DNA of 64,000 nt, taken from positions 1 through 64,000 of the forward strand of contig JAMOUT010000100.1 in the NCBI GenBank assembly GCA_027061995.1, read 5' to 3'. Each line of letters opens with the position of its first letter. Position 1 is the first letter of the stretch. Position numbers and translations under genes: made by a program. The notes beneath the pieces were generated by a model that searched no databases, was not told where the DNA came from, and worked only from the letters and a program-made list of their open reading frames with translations. The stretch is from Candidatus Aminicenantota bacterium. GTDB taxonomy: Bacteria; Acidobacteriota; Aminicenantia; JAMOAD01. This document shows positions 8,465 to 18,148 of the stretch, piece after piece.

Positions 8465-11224
8465 ATGAAGAAAAAATATTTTGTTTTAATCATAATTCTG
8501 TTTTCTCACTTTTCCCTATTAAACGGACAACTTTTTGTTTTTAACCCTACCACGAAAATATTGCAGATAAACAGTGAACATTTTGAAGTCCTGTTTCCTG
8601 AAGGATATGAAAACCTTGCTTTTAAAACCATTAAAATCGGAGAGAACAGATACAAAGTTTTATCCGAAGCTTTTAATTGGCAACCGAAAAAAATAGTGAT
8701 AGGAATTTTCCCGAATATCGATTATTCAAACGGTTTTACAATGGTTCCCTTTTATAATTATATAGCATTAAACCCTTTTCCGGCGACAAGTGATTCAGAG
8801 CTTAATAATTATGATGAATGGTTAAATCTTTTTTTAACTCATGAGCTTACCCATGTTTTCCACCTTGATCAATCAAGGGATCTGGCGAAATTTTTCAGAG
8901 CGATTTTCGGCAATGCTCCGACTTCTCTTGTTTTTCCCCAACTCTCCAATTCAATAGCTTTTATGGAAGGGATAGCCGTTTATTCCGAGAGTAAAAACAC
9001 GGCGGGGGGAAGACTTAATAGTTCCGATTATCTCGCATATATAAAAAACAATGTTTTATTTGATAATTTTCCCCCTTTTGACAGAGTTTACGGAGGAACT
9101 AACTTTTTCCCCGGGATGGGTTCTTCATATATTTACGGTTCATTTATGGTTGATTATATTGTAAAAACAAAAACATGGGAAAATATAAAAAAGTCTATCA
9201 ATATCTCTTCAAAAGTTCCGATGATATACGGCCCCGAATTAGCTTTACTTGTTTTAACCGATCATATGCCGTGGACACATTATACCCTGATGAAAAATTA
9301 TTATAAAGAAAAATTTAAAAATTTAAAATTGAATATAAGCGGAGTTTCAAAAGACAGATTCAGAAAAAGGTATTTGGAATCATTAAAAGATAAATTGTAT
9401 TATATTGAAAGATCCCCCTTCATGATTTCCTCCATAGTGGAATATGATATTAAAACCGGAAAAAAGAGAAAACTTGTTAAAAGATATCAAATCAAAACAC
9501 TTAATATTGACAGAGAAAATAAAAAGATATATTTCAGTTCCATAAATCGGGTAAAAAACTACTATGTTTTCAGTGATATCTATTATTATGATATTAAAAA
9601 AGGTAAAACCAAAAGATTAAGCAAAGGTAAAAGGTTTTCTTTCCCTTGTTATTATAAAAGCGGTTTTGTTTTTGCGGTTAAAAGGGGAAAAATGAATTCC
9701 CGAATAGTTTTATATGATACTAATTCAAAAGAGATAACAAAAGAATATCAGAGATTTGATCAAATCTCATTCATAACAATTGATAATGATAAAAGAAACC
9801 TATATTTCATAGGACATAAAGATCACCAATGGGATATATATTCTCTGAATTTGGAAACGGACAAACTTTTAAAGATAACTGATTCCCTTTCAATAGAAAA
9901 ATATCTGAAATACAAAGATGGCAAATTATATTTTGTTTCTCAAACAAAGGAGGAACAATCGGTTTTTTCTTATAATATTGAGAATAATGAGTTTTATAAA
10001 CTTTTTACATCACCTACCGATATAAGAGGATTTGCCTTTGAAAAAGACTCTTTGTTTCTTCTTTCCATATATAATAATGGTGTTGAGATAGTTAAACCTA
10101 ATAAAACGGAAATAACTGAAATTAACAATTATGATGATTCGGAAGAAAAAAAAGTGGGAATTGAGGAAAAAGGGAAACAAAAAATAAAACAAAAAATAAA
10201 AAAAGCAAATCTTTTAAAATATTTTATTCCGAAATTTTGGCTTCCCTCTTTTAAAGAAGTGGATAACAGATATCTATGGGGGCCTTCAACTTTCTCTTTT
10301 GACCCATACGGAAGATCTTTTTTATACGGGAGCACATATTTTAATCCTTCGGCAAGCAAACTGCCATCTTTTGAATTCGGTTTAACTCACTATTTTTGGT
10401 ATCTTCCTCTTTCAATTAAATATGTTGACACTTCTTCGAAAAATAAAACTCTCGGTGATTACAGAGATATAAAGCTAAAGCTCGGAACATTTTATCAAAC
10501 GGGGGATTATTACAAGAGATTAATATTATCCGTAAATTATGTTTATGAAGCAAGAAAAAAAACAATATACAACAGATACACTCTATCTGGTTTTTCAGCT
10601 GATTTGAATTATGATACGACCAAACAATTTCCCCTTTCGATAAGTAGAGAGGATGGTATTCTTTTTAGTGCGGGATACAGAAAAAATCTGAAAGCTCTCG
10701 GAAGTGATTTTGATCTTTCAGAGTTTTTTGTGGATTTCAGAGGTTATCTCAACGGAGCTTTTCTAAATCAGGTGCTTGCTTTTAAATTCGGTTATTATAA
10801 CTCTTTTGGCGACGGGATAAAACTTGTGGGAGTTGGCGGAGATAAAAGCCAAGAGGAATATCCCTCTGTTTTTAATCCCTCTATTGGAAAGCAGAGAGCT
10901 TATAGCTCATCCTCTTTTTACGGAAATAAGATATTTTCTTTTTCGGTTGAATTAAGAAACCCGATAGCAAGAATAGAAAGAGGTTTTAAATTTTATCCTA
11001 TCTTTATTTCACAAATATATTCATCAATATTCGTGGACTGGTCAAGGATTGAACGGGTGGGCAAAAAAACGAGGATTCCTCTTAGTATAGGTGCGGAAGT
11101 AAGTGTGGATGTCAGAATCCAATATACTCTCAGCTTAACGATAACCGGTGGAATCGCTTTTCCCTCCTCCGGTAAAGAACCTGTAAAACCGAGATATTAT
11201 TTTAGAATAGGAAAATCTTTTTAA
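8465..11224 (+). CDS. Exported HELTH metallopeptidase-propeller-outer-membrane barrel fusion (paralogue of 60340-63189)
   Basis: The 919-residue protein has a signal peptide (residues 1-21). A gluzincin-like domain follows, with HELTH at 126-130 and a downstream MEGIAVY (about 167-173) that supplies a likely third zinc ligand, as in peptidase-MA-like proteins. Residues about 300-550 hold YWTD/PD40-like beta-propeller repeats (for example IYFSSINRVKNYYVFSDIYYYD, YFIGHKDHQWDIYSLN). A Lys/Glu linker (about 555-580) leads into a roughly 350-residue Omp85-like barrel ending in YYFRIGKSF. A surface or periplasmic peptidase tethered to its own barrel is inferred; the substrate is unknown. The ATG directly abuts the previous stop. 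Confidence 0.7.
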   Translation: MKKKYFVLIIILFSHFSLLNGQLFVFNPTTKILQINSEHFEVLFPEGYENLAFKTIKIGENRYKVLSEAFNWQPKKIVIGIFPNIDYSNGFTMVPFYNYIALNPFPATSDSELNNYDEWLNLFLTHELTHVFHLDQSRDLAKFFRAIFGNAPTSLVFPQLSNSIAFMEGIAVYSESKNTAGGRLNSSDYLAYIKNNVLFDNFPPFDRVYGGTNFFPGMGSSYIYGSFMVDYIVKTKTWENIKKSINISSKVPMIYGPELALLVLTDHMPWTHYTLMKNYYKEKFKNLKLNISGVSKDRFRKRYLESLKDKLYYIERSPFMISSIVEYDIKTGKKRKLVKRYQIKTLNIDRENKKIYFSSINRVKNYYVFSDIYYYDIKKGKTKRLSKGKRFSFPCYYKSGFVFAVKRGKMNSRIVLYDTNSKEITKEYQRFDQISFITIDNDKRNLYFIGHKDHQWDIYSLNLETDKLLKITDSLSIEKYLKYKDGKLYFVSQTKEEQSVFSYNIENNEFYKLFTSPTDIRGFAFEKDSLFLLSIYNNGVEIVKPNKTEITEINNYDDSEEKKVGIEEKGKQKIKQKIKKANLLKYFIPKFWLPSFKEVDNRYLWGPSTFSFDPYGRSFLYGSTYFNPSASKLPSFEFGLTHYFWYLPLSIKYVDTSSKNKTLGDYRDIKLKLGTFYQTGDYYKRLILSVNYVYEARKKTIYNRYTLSGFSADLNYDTTKQFPLSISREDGILFSAGYRKNLKALGSDFDLSEFFVDFRGYLNGAFLNQVLAFKFGYYNSFGDGIKLVGVGGDKSQEEYPSVFNPSIGKQRAYSSSSFYGNKIFSFSVELRNPIARIERGFKFYPIFISQIYSSIFVDWSRIERVGKKTRIPLSIGAEVSVDVRIQYTLSLTITGGIAFPSSGKEPVKPRYYFRIGKSF

Positions 11225-12132
11225 TGATTTCCATAATAATAGTAACATTTAACGGAGAAAGATTTATAAAAGAACTCCTGAATTCCATTAAATCTCAAAC
11301 ATATCAAGTTTTTGAAATAATAATAATAGATAATGATTCAAAAGATAAAACCATAAGAATAATAGAAGAATTCAAGGATGTAAAACTGATAAAATCATTT
11401 GAGAATATAGGTTATACGGGGGCATTAAACATAGGAATTACCGAAAGTAAAGGGGAATATATTCTGATTCTTAATCAGGATACAAAGTTGGACAGAGATT
11501 TTCTAAAAAACGGATTAAAGGGATTTAAAGATAAAAAAACAGGTTTTGTTTCCGGGAAAATTTTAAGATTTGATGAAAAAACGATAGATTCCACAGGGCA
11601 GTATCTTTCTTTAGCTCTTTATCCGAAGGAGAGGGGATACAATAAATCCGATAACAAAAACAATTATAAAGAGGGTTATATCTTTTCAGTATGCGGTGCA
11701 ATCGCTTTTTACAAAAGGGAGATGCTTGAAGAATTAAAGATAGGAAACGAGATATTCGATAATGATTTTTTTATGTTTTTCGATGATGTGGATATATGTT
11801 GGAGAGCCAACAACAAGGGGTGGAAAGGATATTATATTCCCGAAGCTGTGGGTTATCATTATAGATCGGGAACAATAAAATCACAAAAAAAGATATTTCT
11901 TTCTTTAAAAAGATCACCCTTTATCCAATATCATATAATAAAAAACAGATACCTGACTTTAATCAAAAATGTTAAACCCATCTCTCTCTTACTCCATCTC
12001 CCTTTTATCTTATTAAGAGATATTTTCTATTTTTTAATAATCCTTTTTTATCCCTCGGTATTGATTAAATTGATAAAAAATTATAAATTATTTATTAAAG
12101 CTTTCAAAAAAAGGAAAATTATATGGAAGTAA
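11224..12132 (+). CDS. Family 2 glycosyltransferase (rhamnosyltransferase-like)
   Basis: A 302-residue GT-A enzyme. It starts MISIIIVTFNGERFIKELL. It has the nucleotide-sugar-binding IIIDNDSKDKT motif (the first Asp pair, about residues 35-45), the NIGYTGALNIGI segment, a DxD-like ILNQDTKLDRDF, and the acceptor-side FFMFFDDVDICWR, which is characteristic of WbbL-type GT2 enzymes. A C-terminal hydrophobic segment (SLLLHLPFILLRDIFYFLIILFYPSVL) suggests membrane attachment. Such enzymes add sugars to cell-surface glycan intermediates on the cytoplasmic face. It shares one base with the preceding stop and overlaps the next gene, a polyprenyl-phosphate sugar transferase, which supports a role in surface polysaccharide assembly. 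Confidence 0.85.
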   Translation: MISIIIVTFNGERFIKELLNSIKSQTYQVFEIIIIDNDSKDKTIRIIEEFKDVKLIKSFENIGYTGALNIGITESKGEYILILNQDTKLDRDFLKNGLKGFKDKKTGFVSGKILRFDEKTIDSTGQYLSLALYPKERGYNKSDNKNNYKEGYIFSVCGAIAFYKREMLEELKIGNEIFDNDFFMFFDDVDICWRANNKGWKGYYIPEAVGYHYRSGTIKSQKKIFLSLKRSPFIQYHIIKNRYLTLIKNVKPISLLLHLPFILLRDIFYFLIILFYPSVLIKLIKNYKLFIKAFKKRKIIWK

Positions 12133-13127
12133 AATTAATGATTGATATTCTCGGAATCTCTCTCTTATCATTTCTCTTAACTCTTTATCTTATCCCCCTT
12201 ATGATTAAAGCGGCGAAAGAGATGAAAATCTTGGATATCCCCGACAATAACCTGAAAAAACATAAAGAGCCTACCCCTTATCTCGGAGGGCTTGCCATAT
12301 ATATGGCAATTATTTTTTCGACAACCCTTATGATTCCTTTCAATAAATTTACTTCGGCGTTTTTTCTCGGTGCCACAATGATTGTTTTTCTCGGTTTCGT
12401 AGATGATTTAAAAGCACTTAAACCCGGTATTAAATTTTTGTTTCAGATAATAGTTGTTTTCATAATAATAAAGGGAGGGGTATATATTAAAATAGTTTTT
12501 TTCCCCCAATGGTTTAACTATGTTCTCACTTGTTTATGGCTTCTGACAATAATAAATGCCATGAATTTTCTGGACATTATGAATGGTTTGGCTTCTTTTA
12601 CAGGGCTTATAATATTAATATTTTTCATCTTTTATGCTTCCCTTGATAATAATATCTCCCTTATGTTTATATCAACCTCAACTTTCGGAGCTGTTTTAGC
12701 TTTTTTTTATCATAATTTTCCCGAAGCTATGATTTTTCTCGGAGATACGGGAAGTATGCTTTTGGGATATACTTTCGGAGTTCTCTCTTTTGCCATAGAT
12801 TATTCCAATCTTACTAAAATAGGAATTATAAACCCTCTTATAATACTTTTTATCCCTCTTTTTGAGATAGTTTGGACAATCGTAAGAAGAGTGTATTTAA
12901 AAATCCCACCGTGGCAAGGATCACCACATCATTATTCCTACTATATCAGAGATATTCTCGGAGGAGAGAGAACTGTATATTTTCTCGGCTTTCTCTCATT
13001 TCTTGCGGGAATAATTTCGATTTTCAATTATCTCGGCTTAATTGAGATTGAGATTATTCTCGGAATAATACTTATTATAGCTGCAATAGTTTTTCCTGTT
13101 TATAAAACAAAATATGAAAGAAAATAA
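12123..13127 (+). CDS. MraY/WecA-family polyprenyl-phosphate N-acetylhexosamine-1-phosphate transferase
   Basis: A 334-residue integral membrane protein with about ten membrane segments. Family motifs are visible: KEPTPYLGGLAIY near residue 48, FVDDLKALKPG (the catalytic DD), NAMNFLDIMNGLA, FLGDTGSMLLGYTFGVLS, and the late PPWQGSPHHYSYYI loop, which is the HxH-type region of the WecA/TagO branch. The enzyme transfers a sugar-1-phosphate from a UDP-sugar to undecaprenyl phosphate. The loop wording favours WecA/TagO-like over true MraY, and no mur genes are nearby. Its position next to a GT2 gene suggests that it primes a surface glycan. It overlaps both neighbours by 10-14 bases. Confidence 0.85.
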   Translation: MEVKLMIDILGISLLSFLLTLYLIPLMIKAAKEMKILDIPDNNLKKHKEPTPYLGGLAIYMAIIFSTTLMIPFNKFTSAFFLGATMIVFLGFVDDLKALKPGIKFLFQIIVVFIIIKGGVYIKIVFFPQWFNYVLTCLWLLTIINAMNFLDIMNGLASFTGLIILIFFIFYASLDNNISLMFISTSTFGAVLAFFYHNFPEAMIFLGDTGSMLLGYTFGVLSFAIDYSNLTKIGIINPLIILFIPLFEIVWTIVRRVYLKIPPWQGSPHHYSYYIRDILGGERTVYFLGFLSFLAGIISIFNYLGLIEIEIILGIILIIAAIVFPVYKTKYERK

Positions 13128-13845
13128 TATAATAGCCGGATTTAACAGAATCAATGAATTGATAGAGAAAGATTCGGGAAAAATCCGGAAAATCATGATA
13201 AACAGGGGTAAACCTCTTCATCCGCGTGTATTAAAACTTATTAACAAGGCAAAAGAATGTAATGTAAATATTCAACGGGTTGAGGATCGATATTTTAAAA
13301 GGAACAGACTTCATAATGAAGTTTTGTGTGCGGAGATATCCCCTTTCTCTTTTAATGATGAGGAACTATTAAAACAGGAGATACCGGATACGGAATTGAT
13401 AGTGGCGATAGACGGAATAAATGACCCTCATAATCTCGGTGCCATAATAAGAACAGCTTATTTTATGGGAGTCCGCCATATCGTTGTTCCGAAAAAGAGG
13501 GTATCACCTCTGTCACAGACTGTTTTTTCCTCCTCTGCCGGAGCTATTACATATATTCAACCTTACAGGGTGAAGAGTATCCCGGGATTTTTAAAATATG
13601 CAAAAGAAAAAGGTTTTACAATCATATGTGCGGATGCTCACGGAGATAAAGATTTAAAGGGGTATGAAAACAGGGGTAAAACAGTGCTATTATTCGGCTC
13701 TGAAGGAACGGGGATTTCATCGGAACCGAGAAAACTGTGTGATATCAGATATCATATTAAATCGCAAACAGGTTTTGAATCTTTGAATTTATCCAATTCT
13801 GTTGCAATCTTTTTATATAAAATGCTCTATGAAAGCGATTTATAA
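13114..13845 (+). CDS. rlmB: 23S rRNA (guanosine-2'-O-)-methyltransferase RlmB-like, SpoU family
   Basis: A 243-residue protein with an N-terminal substrate-binding domain (about 1-75, starting NNIIAGFNRINELIE) and a C-terminal SPOUT domain. The SPOUT motifs are clear: DGINDPHNLGAIIRTAYFMG (motif 1), VLLFGSEGTGIS (motif 2) and IKSQTGFESLNLSNSVAIFLY (motif 3). This two-domain TrmH group 3 layout fits RlmB, which modifies G2251 in the ribosomal peptidyl-transferase loop with S-adenosylmethionine. It overlaps the preceding transferase by 14 bases and lies in the same operon. It is a second SpoU methylase in the window, distinct from trmH at 5367. Confidence 0.88.
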   Translation: MKENNIIAGFNRINELIEKDSGKIRKIMINRGKPLHPRVLKLINKAKECNVNIQRVEDRYFKRNRLHNEVLCAEISPFSFNDEELLKQEIPDTELIVAIDGINDPHNLGAIIRTAYFMGVRHIVVPKKRVSPLSQTVFSSSAGAITYIQPYRVKSIPGFLKYAKEKGFTIICADAHGDKDLKGYENRGKTVLLFGSEGTGISSEPRKLCDIRYHIKSQTGFESLNLSNSVAIFLYKMLYESDL

Positions 13846-14710
13846 GGCGGATAAGATCTTTATTATCATATATTTCGTAATAATATGCTCTGTCGGAATT
13901 TTTTTATTCTTTCTCTCGGATAATAATTATCGTATTTTAATTTTTACACTATTAACGGAAATCTTCTATCTTTTATTTTCCACGAGAAAATACCATAAAA
14001 GGTTAAAAGTGATAAATACCCCTTTTCCGCAAGATTGGGATAATTTTATTAAAACAAAATCAAAATTTTTTAATAATATAGATGATAAACATAAAAAAAG
14101 ATTTATAAATGATATAAAAATTTTTATGTCAGAATTTAATGTCGAGGGGATAAAAGGGAAAAAGATAGATGAGAAAACAAAACTTCTTATTGCAATGGGA
14201 ATAGCGACCGTTCTTAACGGAAGACCCGATTGGGAACCACCCATAAGAGATAGTATAGTTGTTTATCCGGGAAGAAATTTCGATGAAAATTTTAAAATCG
14301 GAGAGGGGAATTATGCGGGAATGGCACCTTTAAACGGGCCTATGATACTATCGAAAGACAGTTTAAAAGCAAGTTTTGAAAATCAAACCGACGGATACAA
14401 TGTTCTTTTTCATGAGATTGCCCATTATTTTGATTGGGAGGACGGAGAAGCGGAGGGTGTTCCCGCTGTCAGAATGCTATCAAATACGATTATCCCTTGG
14501 AAAAAAGTTATATATGATGAATGGGAAAAGGCTAACAAAGGGCAATCTTTTCTCGGTTCATACGCAGGGAAAAACCAAGCCGAGCTTTTTGCGGTTGCGA
14601 CAGAATTCTTTTTTGAAAAACCGCACCTTCTCAGGGAAAAGAACCCCGAACTATATGAGCTTCTTAAGAATTTTTTTAACATGGATACGGAAAAACTGAT
14701 ACCTTATTGA
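13829..14710 (+). CDS. MtfA-family (M90) zinc-dependent peptidase with an N-terminal membrane region
   Basis: ATG 13829 is preferred; an in-frame TTG at 13802 lies deeper inside rlmB. The 293-residue product carries a hydrophobic N-terminal pair (IFIIIYFVIICSVGIFLFFL and the following segment). The M90 core follows: FHEIAHYFD, the HExxH zinc site, with downstream EGVPAVR and a late AELFAVATEFFFEKP. The central YPGRNFDEN...GNYAGMAPLNGPMILS wording is typical of this family. MtfA in Escherichia coli titrates the Mlc repressor and has peptidase activity. No Mlc or PTS genes are present here, so only a zinc-peptidase role is inferred. Translation probably couples to rlmB through a 17-base overlap. 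Confidence 0.8.
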   Translation: MKAIYKADKIFIIIYFVIICSVGIFLFFLSDNNYRILIFTLLTEIFYLLFSTRKYHKRLKVINTPFPQDWDNFIKTKSKFFNNIDDKHKKRFINDIKIFMSEFNVEGIKGKKIDEKTKLLIAMGIATVLNGRPDWEPPIRDSIVVYPGRNFDENFKIGEGNYAGMAPLNGPMILSKDSLKASFENQTDGYNVLFHEIAHYFDWEDGEAEGVPAVRMLSNTIIPWKKVIYDEWEKANKGQSFLGSYAGKNQAELFAVATEFFFEKPHLLREKNPELYELLKNFFNMDTEKLIPY

Positions 14711-14790
14711 TTTTTATGGTTTTTTGACATCTGATAATCCGCAATATAAATCAATTCAAAAATAAAAAAAGATATTAAAAGCTCAATCAT
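14704..14790 (-). CDS. Small membrane-protein ORF (28 residues)
   Basis: This reads on the minus strand from ATG 14790 to a TAA at 14706-14704. The product begins MIELLISFFIFELIYIADYQ, which is one hydrophobic helix, and ends with a short basic tail (MSKNHKNQ). A strong Shine-Dalgarno (AAAGGAG) stands six bases before the ATG, and a good promoter lies just upstream. This combination of three signals is what makes it credible despite its size. Its stop overlaps the convergent M90 peptidase gene by seven bases. Function unknown. Confidence 0.5.
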   Translation of the reverse strand: MIELLISFFIFELIYIADYQMSKNHKNQ

Positions 14791-14813
14791 TTTATACTCC
14801 TTTTATTAACAAT

Positions 14814-14842
14814 ATAATATTTTAACCTCTAACCTTTATCAA
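14814..14842 (-). promoter_or_regulatory. Promoter of the small membrane-protein ORF
   Basis: On the minus strand TTGATA (14842-14837), a 17-base spacer and TATTAT (14819-14814) predict transcription from about 14807, roughly 17 bases before the ATG and upstream of its Shine-Dalgarno. Confidence 0.5.
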
Positions 14843-14938
14843 ATAGTGATAAACACCCCGATTATGAATATGGTAATCTATCCATAATATTATTTATATG
14901 GTAAAATACAATCTCAAATGAAGAAAGAGGAGGTTTTA

Positions 14939-15988
14939 ATGCCAAAAAAAGCTCTTATTACCGGAATTACCGGACAGGATGGTTCATATCTTGCGGAACT
15001 ATTGCTTGAAAAAAATTATGAGGTTCACGGAATTGTCAGAAGAACAAGCTCCCTTGTAAACAGATTCAGAATTGACCCTATATATAAAAAGGCTAAGGAG
15101 GAGGGGAAAAAGATGTTTCTCCATTACGGAGATATGACCGATAGTTCATCAATTTATAAAATAATGGCAAAAGTTAAACCTGATGAGATATATAATCTTG
15201 CCGCGCAAAGTCATGTTAGAATCTCTTTTGATGCTCCCGAATACACTGCAAACTCTGATGCTGTGGGAACACTGAGAATCCTTGATACAATAAAAGAGTT
15301 GGGACTTGAGGAAAAAACAAAATTCTATCAGGCTTCAACAAGTGAACTCTTCGGGAATACAAATGAGTTTCCGCAAAAAGAAACTACCCCTTTTCACCCT
15401 TCAAGTCCTTATGCGGTTGCAAAACTTTATGCGTATTGGATTACCGTTAATTACAGGGAATCTTATAATGTTTTTGCCTGTAACGGGATACTATTCAATC
15501 ATGAGAGTCCTCGAAGGGGGGAGAATTTTGTTACAAGAAAAATCACTTTAAGCGCTGCAAAAATAAAACTCGGGATAGAGGATAAACTTTATCTCGGAAA
15601 TCTTGATGCTAAAAGGGATTGGGGATTTGCAAAAGATTATGTAAAAGCTATGTGGCTTATGTTGCAGCAAAAAGAGCCTAAGGATTTTGTTATAGCTTCG
15701 GGAGAATCCCATACTGTCAGAGAATTCGTAGAACTTGCTTTTAAAGAGGTTGGTATGGAAGTGGAATGGAAAGGTAAAGGGATAGATGAAAAAGGGATAG
15801 ATAAAAGCAGCGGGAAAACCATTGTTGAGATAAATCCGAAGTATTACAGACCCCTTGATGTTAAATTTTTATGGGGAGATTATTCCAATGCTAAAAAAGA
15901 ACTCGGTTGGGAGCCGGAAACATCTTTCAAAGAGCTTGTAAGTCTGATGGTTAAAGCTGACCTTGAATATTTCAAAGATAAGATATAG
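14939..15988 (+). CDS. gmd: GDP-mannose 4,6-dehydratase
   Basis: Start ATG 14939 follows an excellent Shine-Dalgarno (AGAGGAGG); an in-frame ATG at 14918 lacks one. The 349-residue protein is an extended short-chain dehydrogenase. It has the NADP-binding [19 protein letters not shown], the [18 protein letters not shown] segment, catalytic STSELFGN, the YAVAK of the Tyr-Lys pair, and [16 protein letters not shown], which is diagnostic for Gmd. It converts GDP-mannose to GDP-4-keto-6-deoxymannose, the precursor of GDP-fucose, GDP-rhamnose or GDP-perosamine. No epimerase-reductase lies next to it, so the final sugar is unknown. The product plausibly feeds the surface glycan genes at 11-13 kb. 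Confidence 0.95.
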   Translation: MPKKALITGITGQDGSYLAELLLEKNYEVHGIVRRTSSLVNRFRIDPIYKKAKEEGKKMFLHYGDMTDSSSIYKIMAKVKPDEIYNLAAQSHVRISFDAPEYTANSDAVGTLRILDTIKELGLEEKTKFYQASTSELFGNTNEFPQKETTPFHPSSPYAVAKLYAYWITVNYRESYNVFACNGILFNHESPRRGENFVTRKITLSAAKIKLGIEDKLYLGNLDAKRDWGFAKDYVKAMWLMLQQKEPKDFVIASGESHTVREFVELAFKEVGMEVEWKGKGIDEKGIDKSSGKTIVEINPKYYRPLDVKFLWGDYSNAKKELGWEPETSFKELVSLMVKADLEYFKDKI

Positions 15989-15997
15989 ATAATCAAA

Positions 15998-18148
15998 TCA
16001 TTTTTCCGTTTTTAAGATTAAAAAACCTGTTTCATTTTGTAAATTCTCTGTTTTAATAAACAAGGGGATAAATTTTTTGTTCTTGTATCTTCTTTTTGCT
16101 TTTATTTTTAAGGTAAAATTTTTCCCTTTTTCAGCAAAAATCTTTTGCAAATCATTGTAAGCTGATATCTTATATTCATAGTCTGAAAACAGGTGAATTT
16201 TAATCTCTTTCCCTTTTCTCAAATAAAAAGGTAAGAATTTTTCCCCTTCACCGTGAATTTCAATCTCCCCTTTTATGTTTTTTATAATATTTCCCGATGT
16301 TCTTAAAAGTATCAGATTGTTAGATAATTTGTAATATTTATAATTGTTCGGTTTGAAAAAAGGGAAAAGCAGATAGATTAAAGTTATAAAAACAAGTGTG
16401 CCATAGGAAAAGACTACAATAATTTTGCTTTTTCTTTTAAGGATTAAAACTGTTCCAGATAAAATTAAGATAATCCATATAAGATTCGGTAGATAATTAT
16501 AATTATTTAATTTAAGATAGGATGAAGCAAAATTATAAGGTTTGAAAACACTGTTTGAAACAAAAGAAAAAAGATCCGAAGCTCTGTTTGTAATCTCGTG
16601 TGTTGTTGTTTGATACATCAAAAGTGGATATTTTATTAATATCCCGCTTAAAAAGAATGAAAAAGCGAGAAGAATGGAAAATATCCATTTTATATTATTA
16701 TCCCAATTTTCAATTAAAAACAGAAGAATAATAAAAGACAGAAACCAGATAAACGGTGAGATCGGTCTTGCGGGAGGGCAATATCCCCCTCTGTGTGTAT
16801 TAAAAGCATAATTTAAAATATGGATTATAAAGGGGATGGATAAAAGCCAAAATTTTTTATACTTTTTCCCGAAAAAGAAGATTAAAGCGGGAAAAACAAA
16901 AAAGAAAAGGGGAAAATAATACAAAAGTCCGTCCCTTTGATCAAGAAAATAATTTAACAGAGAATCAAACCTCATACTGAAGGGAATCATCTTAAAACTT
17001 AAAATAAGATGAATCACATATGCTTTTTTTTCAGGCGACATAACTCCGTTATATATGCTTAAAAGGGAGAAGGAGCCGTAAGCATGATAAAGATAATATA
17101 GAAAACCTGCAAAAGAGAGAGCGAGAGGGGTAAATTCAAGGATGAATTTCGGCTTGAAAATTTTCAGTTTTTCCTTTATAAGAATTATAAGTAAAAGAAG
17201 AAGGACTATAATAATAGATTTGACTCCCGACCAAACCAGAACAGACATCGCAATCGAAACTTTAAGATAATTTTTTTTCTCAAAATAAAAATTATTTATC
17301 GAATAAAGGATTAAAAATGATAAAAATATCGAAGGGTAAAGGTGAGTTGAGAAAAACAGATAGGGAGAAGCGATAAAAGAGAGAAAGGTTGCCCAAAAAG
17401 CTGTTTTATCATCTGTATCCGATAAAATAAGAAATCGGTAAAATTGCAAAGCCGCAAGAATCGCCCAAAAAATTATTCCTATTCTTATGATGAAAAAAAA
17501 CAGGATTTTGCTTTTTAACAATTCTCCGAGTATAAAGAAGGGGAGAATCATAATAGAGATTGCGGGCATATGGAAAGAATATATGTATTGTCTCCCTTTT
17601 ATTCCGAAATATCCGTGAAAAGGGAGAGGTTTTTTAAGTGACCAAAAGTTTTTTGTTTGTTCAAGTGATTGATTATTCGCTATATTCAGATCTCCGTCAT
17701 GCAGAATAGAGTGCGCTACTACAAGATAATGTGGTTCATCTCCCGAAAAGAATATTTTTCCTTTGTAAGACAAAAGGGTTAAAAGATAAATAATAGAAAG
17801 TAAGATTATTATGATTAATTTCGGTTTTTTGATTTCATAAGATTGCTGCTGTTTTATGAAAAGATAGATAAAATAAAAAATTGCGGGTAATAATAAAACA
17901 AAAGATCTCCAAATTGAATCTCTGAAAAAAACAAAATTAATTAAAGTTAAAGGTAATAAAAGTATAAGCGGGGGCATCTTTTTCAGAAAAAAGAGAAAAA
18001 ACTTCTCTCTTTTAATCAAAAAAAGAAAAAAAAGAACAAACAAAACGGAAAAAAGAATAAAATTGTCAAGGACAATAAAATAAAGTAATAGAAAAAAGTT
18101 TAGAATAAAGAACAGTTTTTCTTTTATATCCATGGGATAATATATCAT
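15998..18148 (-). CDS. Multi-spanning membrane protein, GT-C glycosyltransferase-like
   Basis: A 716-residue protein with about a dozen hydrophobic helices through residue about 620, then a soluble beta-rich tail. The first large loop has GDEPHYLVVAHSILHDGDLN (about residues 136-155). An acidic Asp-Glu pair there is typical of GT-C enzymes that use polyprenyl-phosphate sugars and add them to exported glycans or lipid A. No family-specific signature beyond this was recognised, so acceptor and donor are unknown. Either ATG 18148 or ATG 18133 may be used, and neither has a strong Shine-Dalgarno. It lies 121 bases downstream of the CPBP gene on the same strand and converges with gmd nine bases away. 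Confidence 0.6.
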   Translation of the reverse strand: MIYYPMDIKEKLFFILNFFLLLYFIVLDNFILFSVLFVLFFLFLIKREKFFLFFLKKMPPLILLLPLTLINFVFFRDSIWRSFVLLLPAIFYFIYLFIKQQQSYEIKKPKLIIIILLSIIYLLTLLSYKGKIFFSGDEPHYLVVAHSILHDGDLNIANNQSLEQTKNFWSLKKPLPFHGYFGIKGRQYIYSFHMPAISIMILPFFILGELLKSKILFFFIIRIGIIFWAILAALQFYRFLILSDTDDKTAFWATFLSFIASPYLFFSTHLYPSIFLSFLILYSINNFYFEKKNYLKVSIAMSVLVWSGVKSIIIVLLLLLIILIKEKLKIFKPKFILEFTPLALSFAGFLYYLYHAYGSFSLLSIYNGVMSPEKKAYVIHLILSFKMIPFSMRFDSLLNYFLDQRDGLLYYFPLFFFVFPALIFFFGKKYKKFWLLSIPFIIHILNYAFNTHRGGYCPPARPISPFIWFLSFIILLFLIENWDNNIKWIFSILLAFSFFLSGILIKYPLLMYQTTTHEITNRASDLFSFVSNSVFKPYNFASSYLKLNNYNYLPNLIWIILILSGTVLILKRKSKIIVVFSYGTLVFITLIYLLFPFFKPNNYKYYKLSNNLILLRTSGNIIKNIKGEIEIHGEGEKFLPFYLRKGKEIKIHLFSDYEYKISAYNDLQKIFAEKGKNFTLKIKAKRRYKNKKFIPLFIKTENLQNETGFLILKTEK

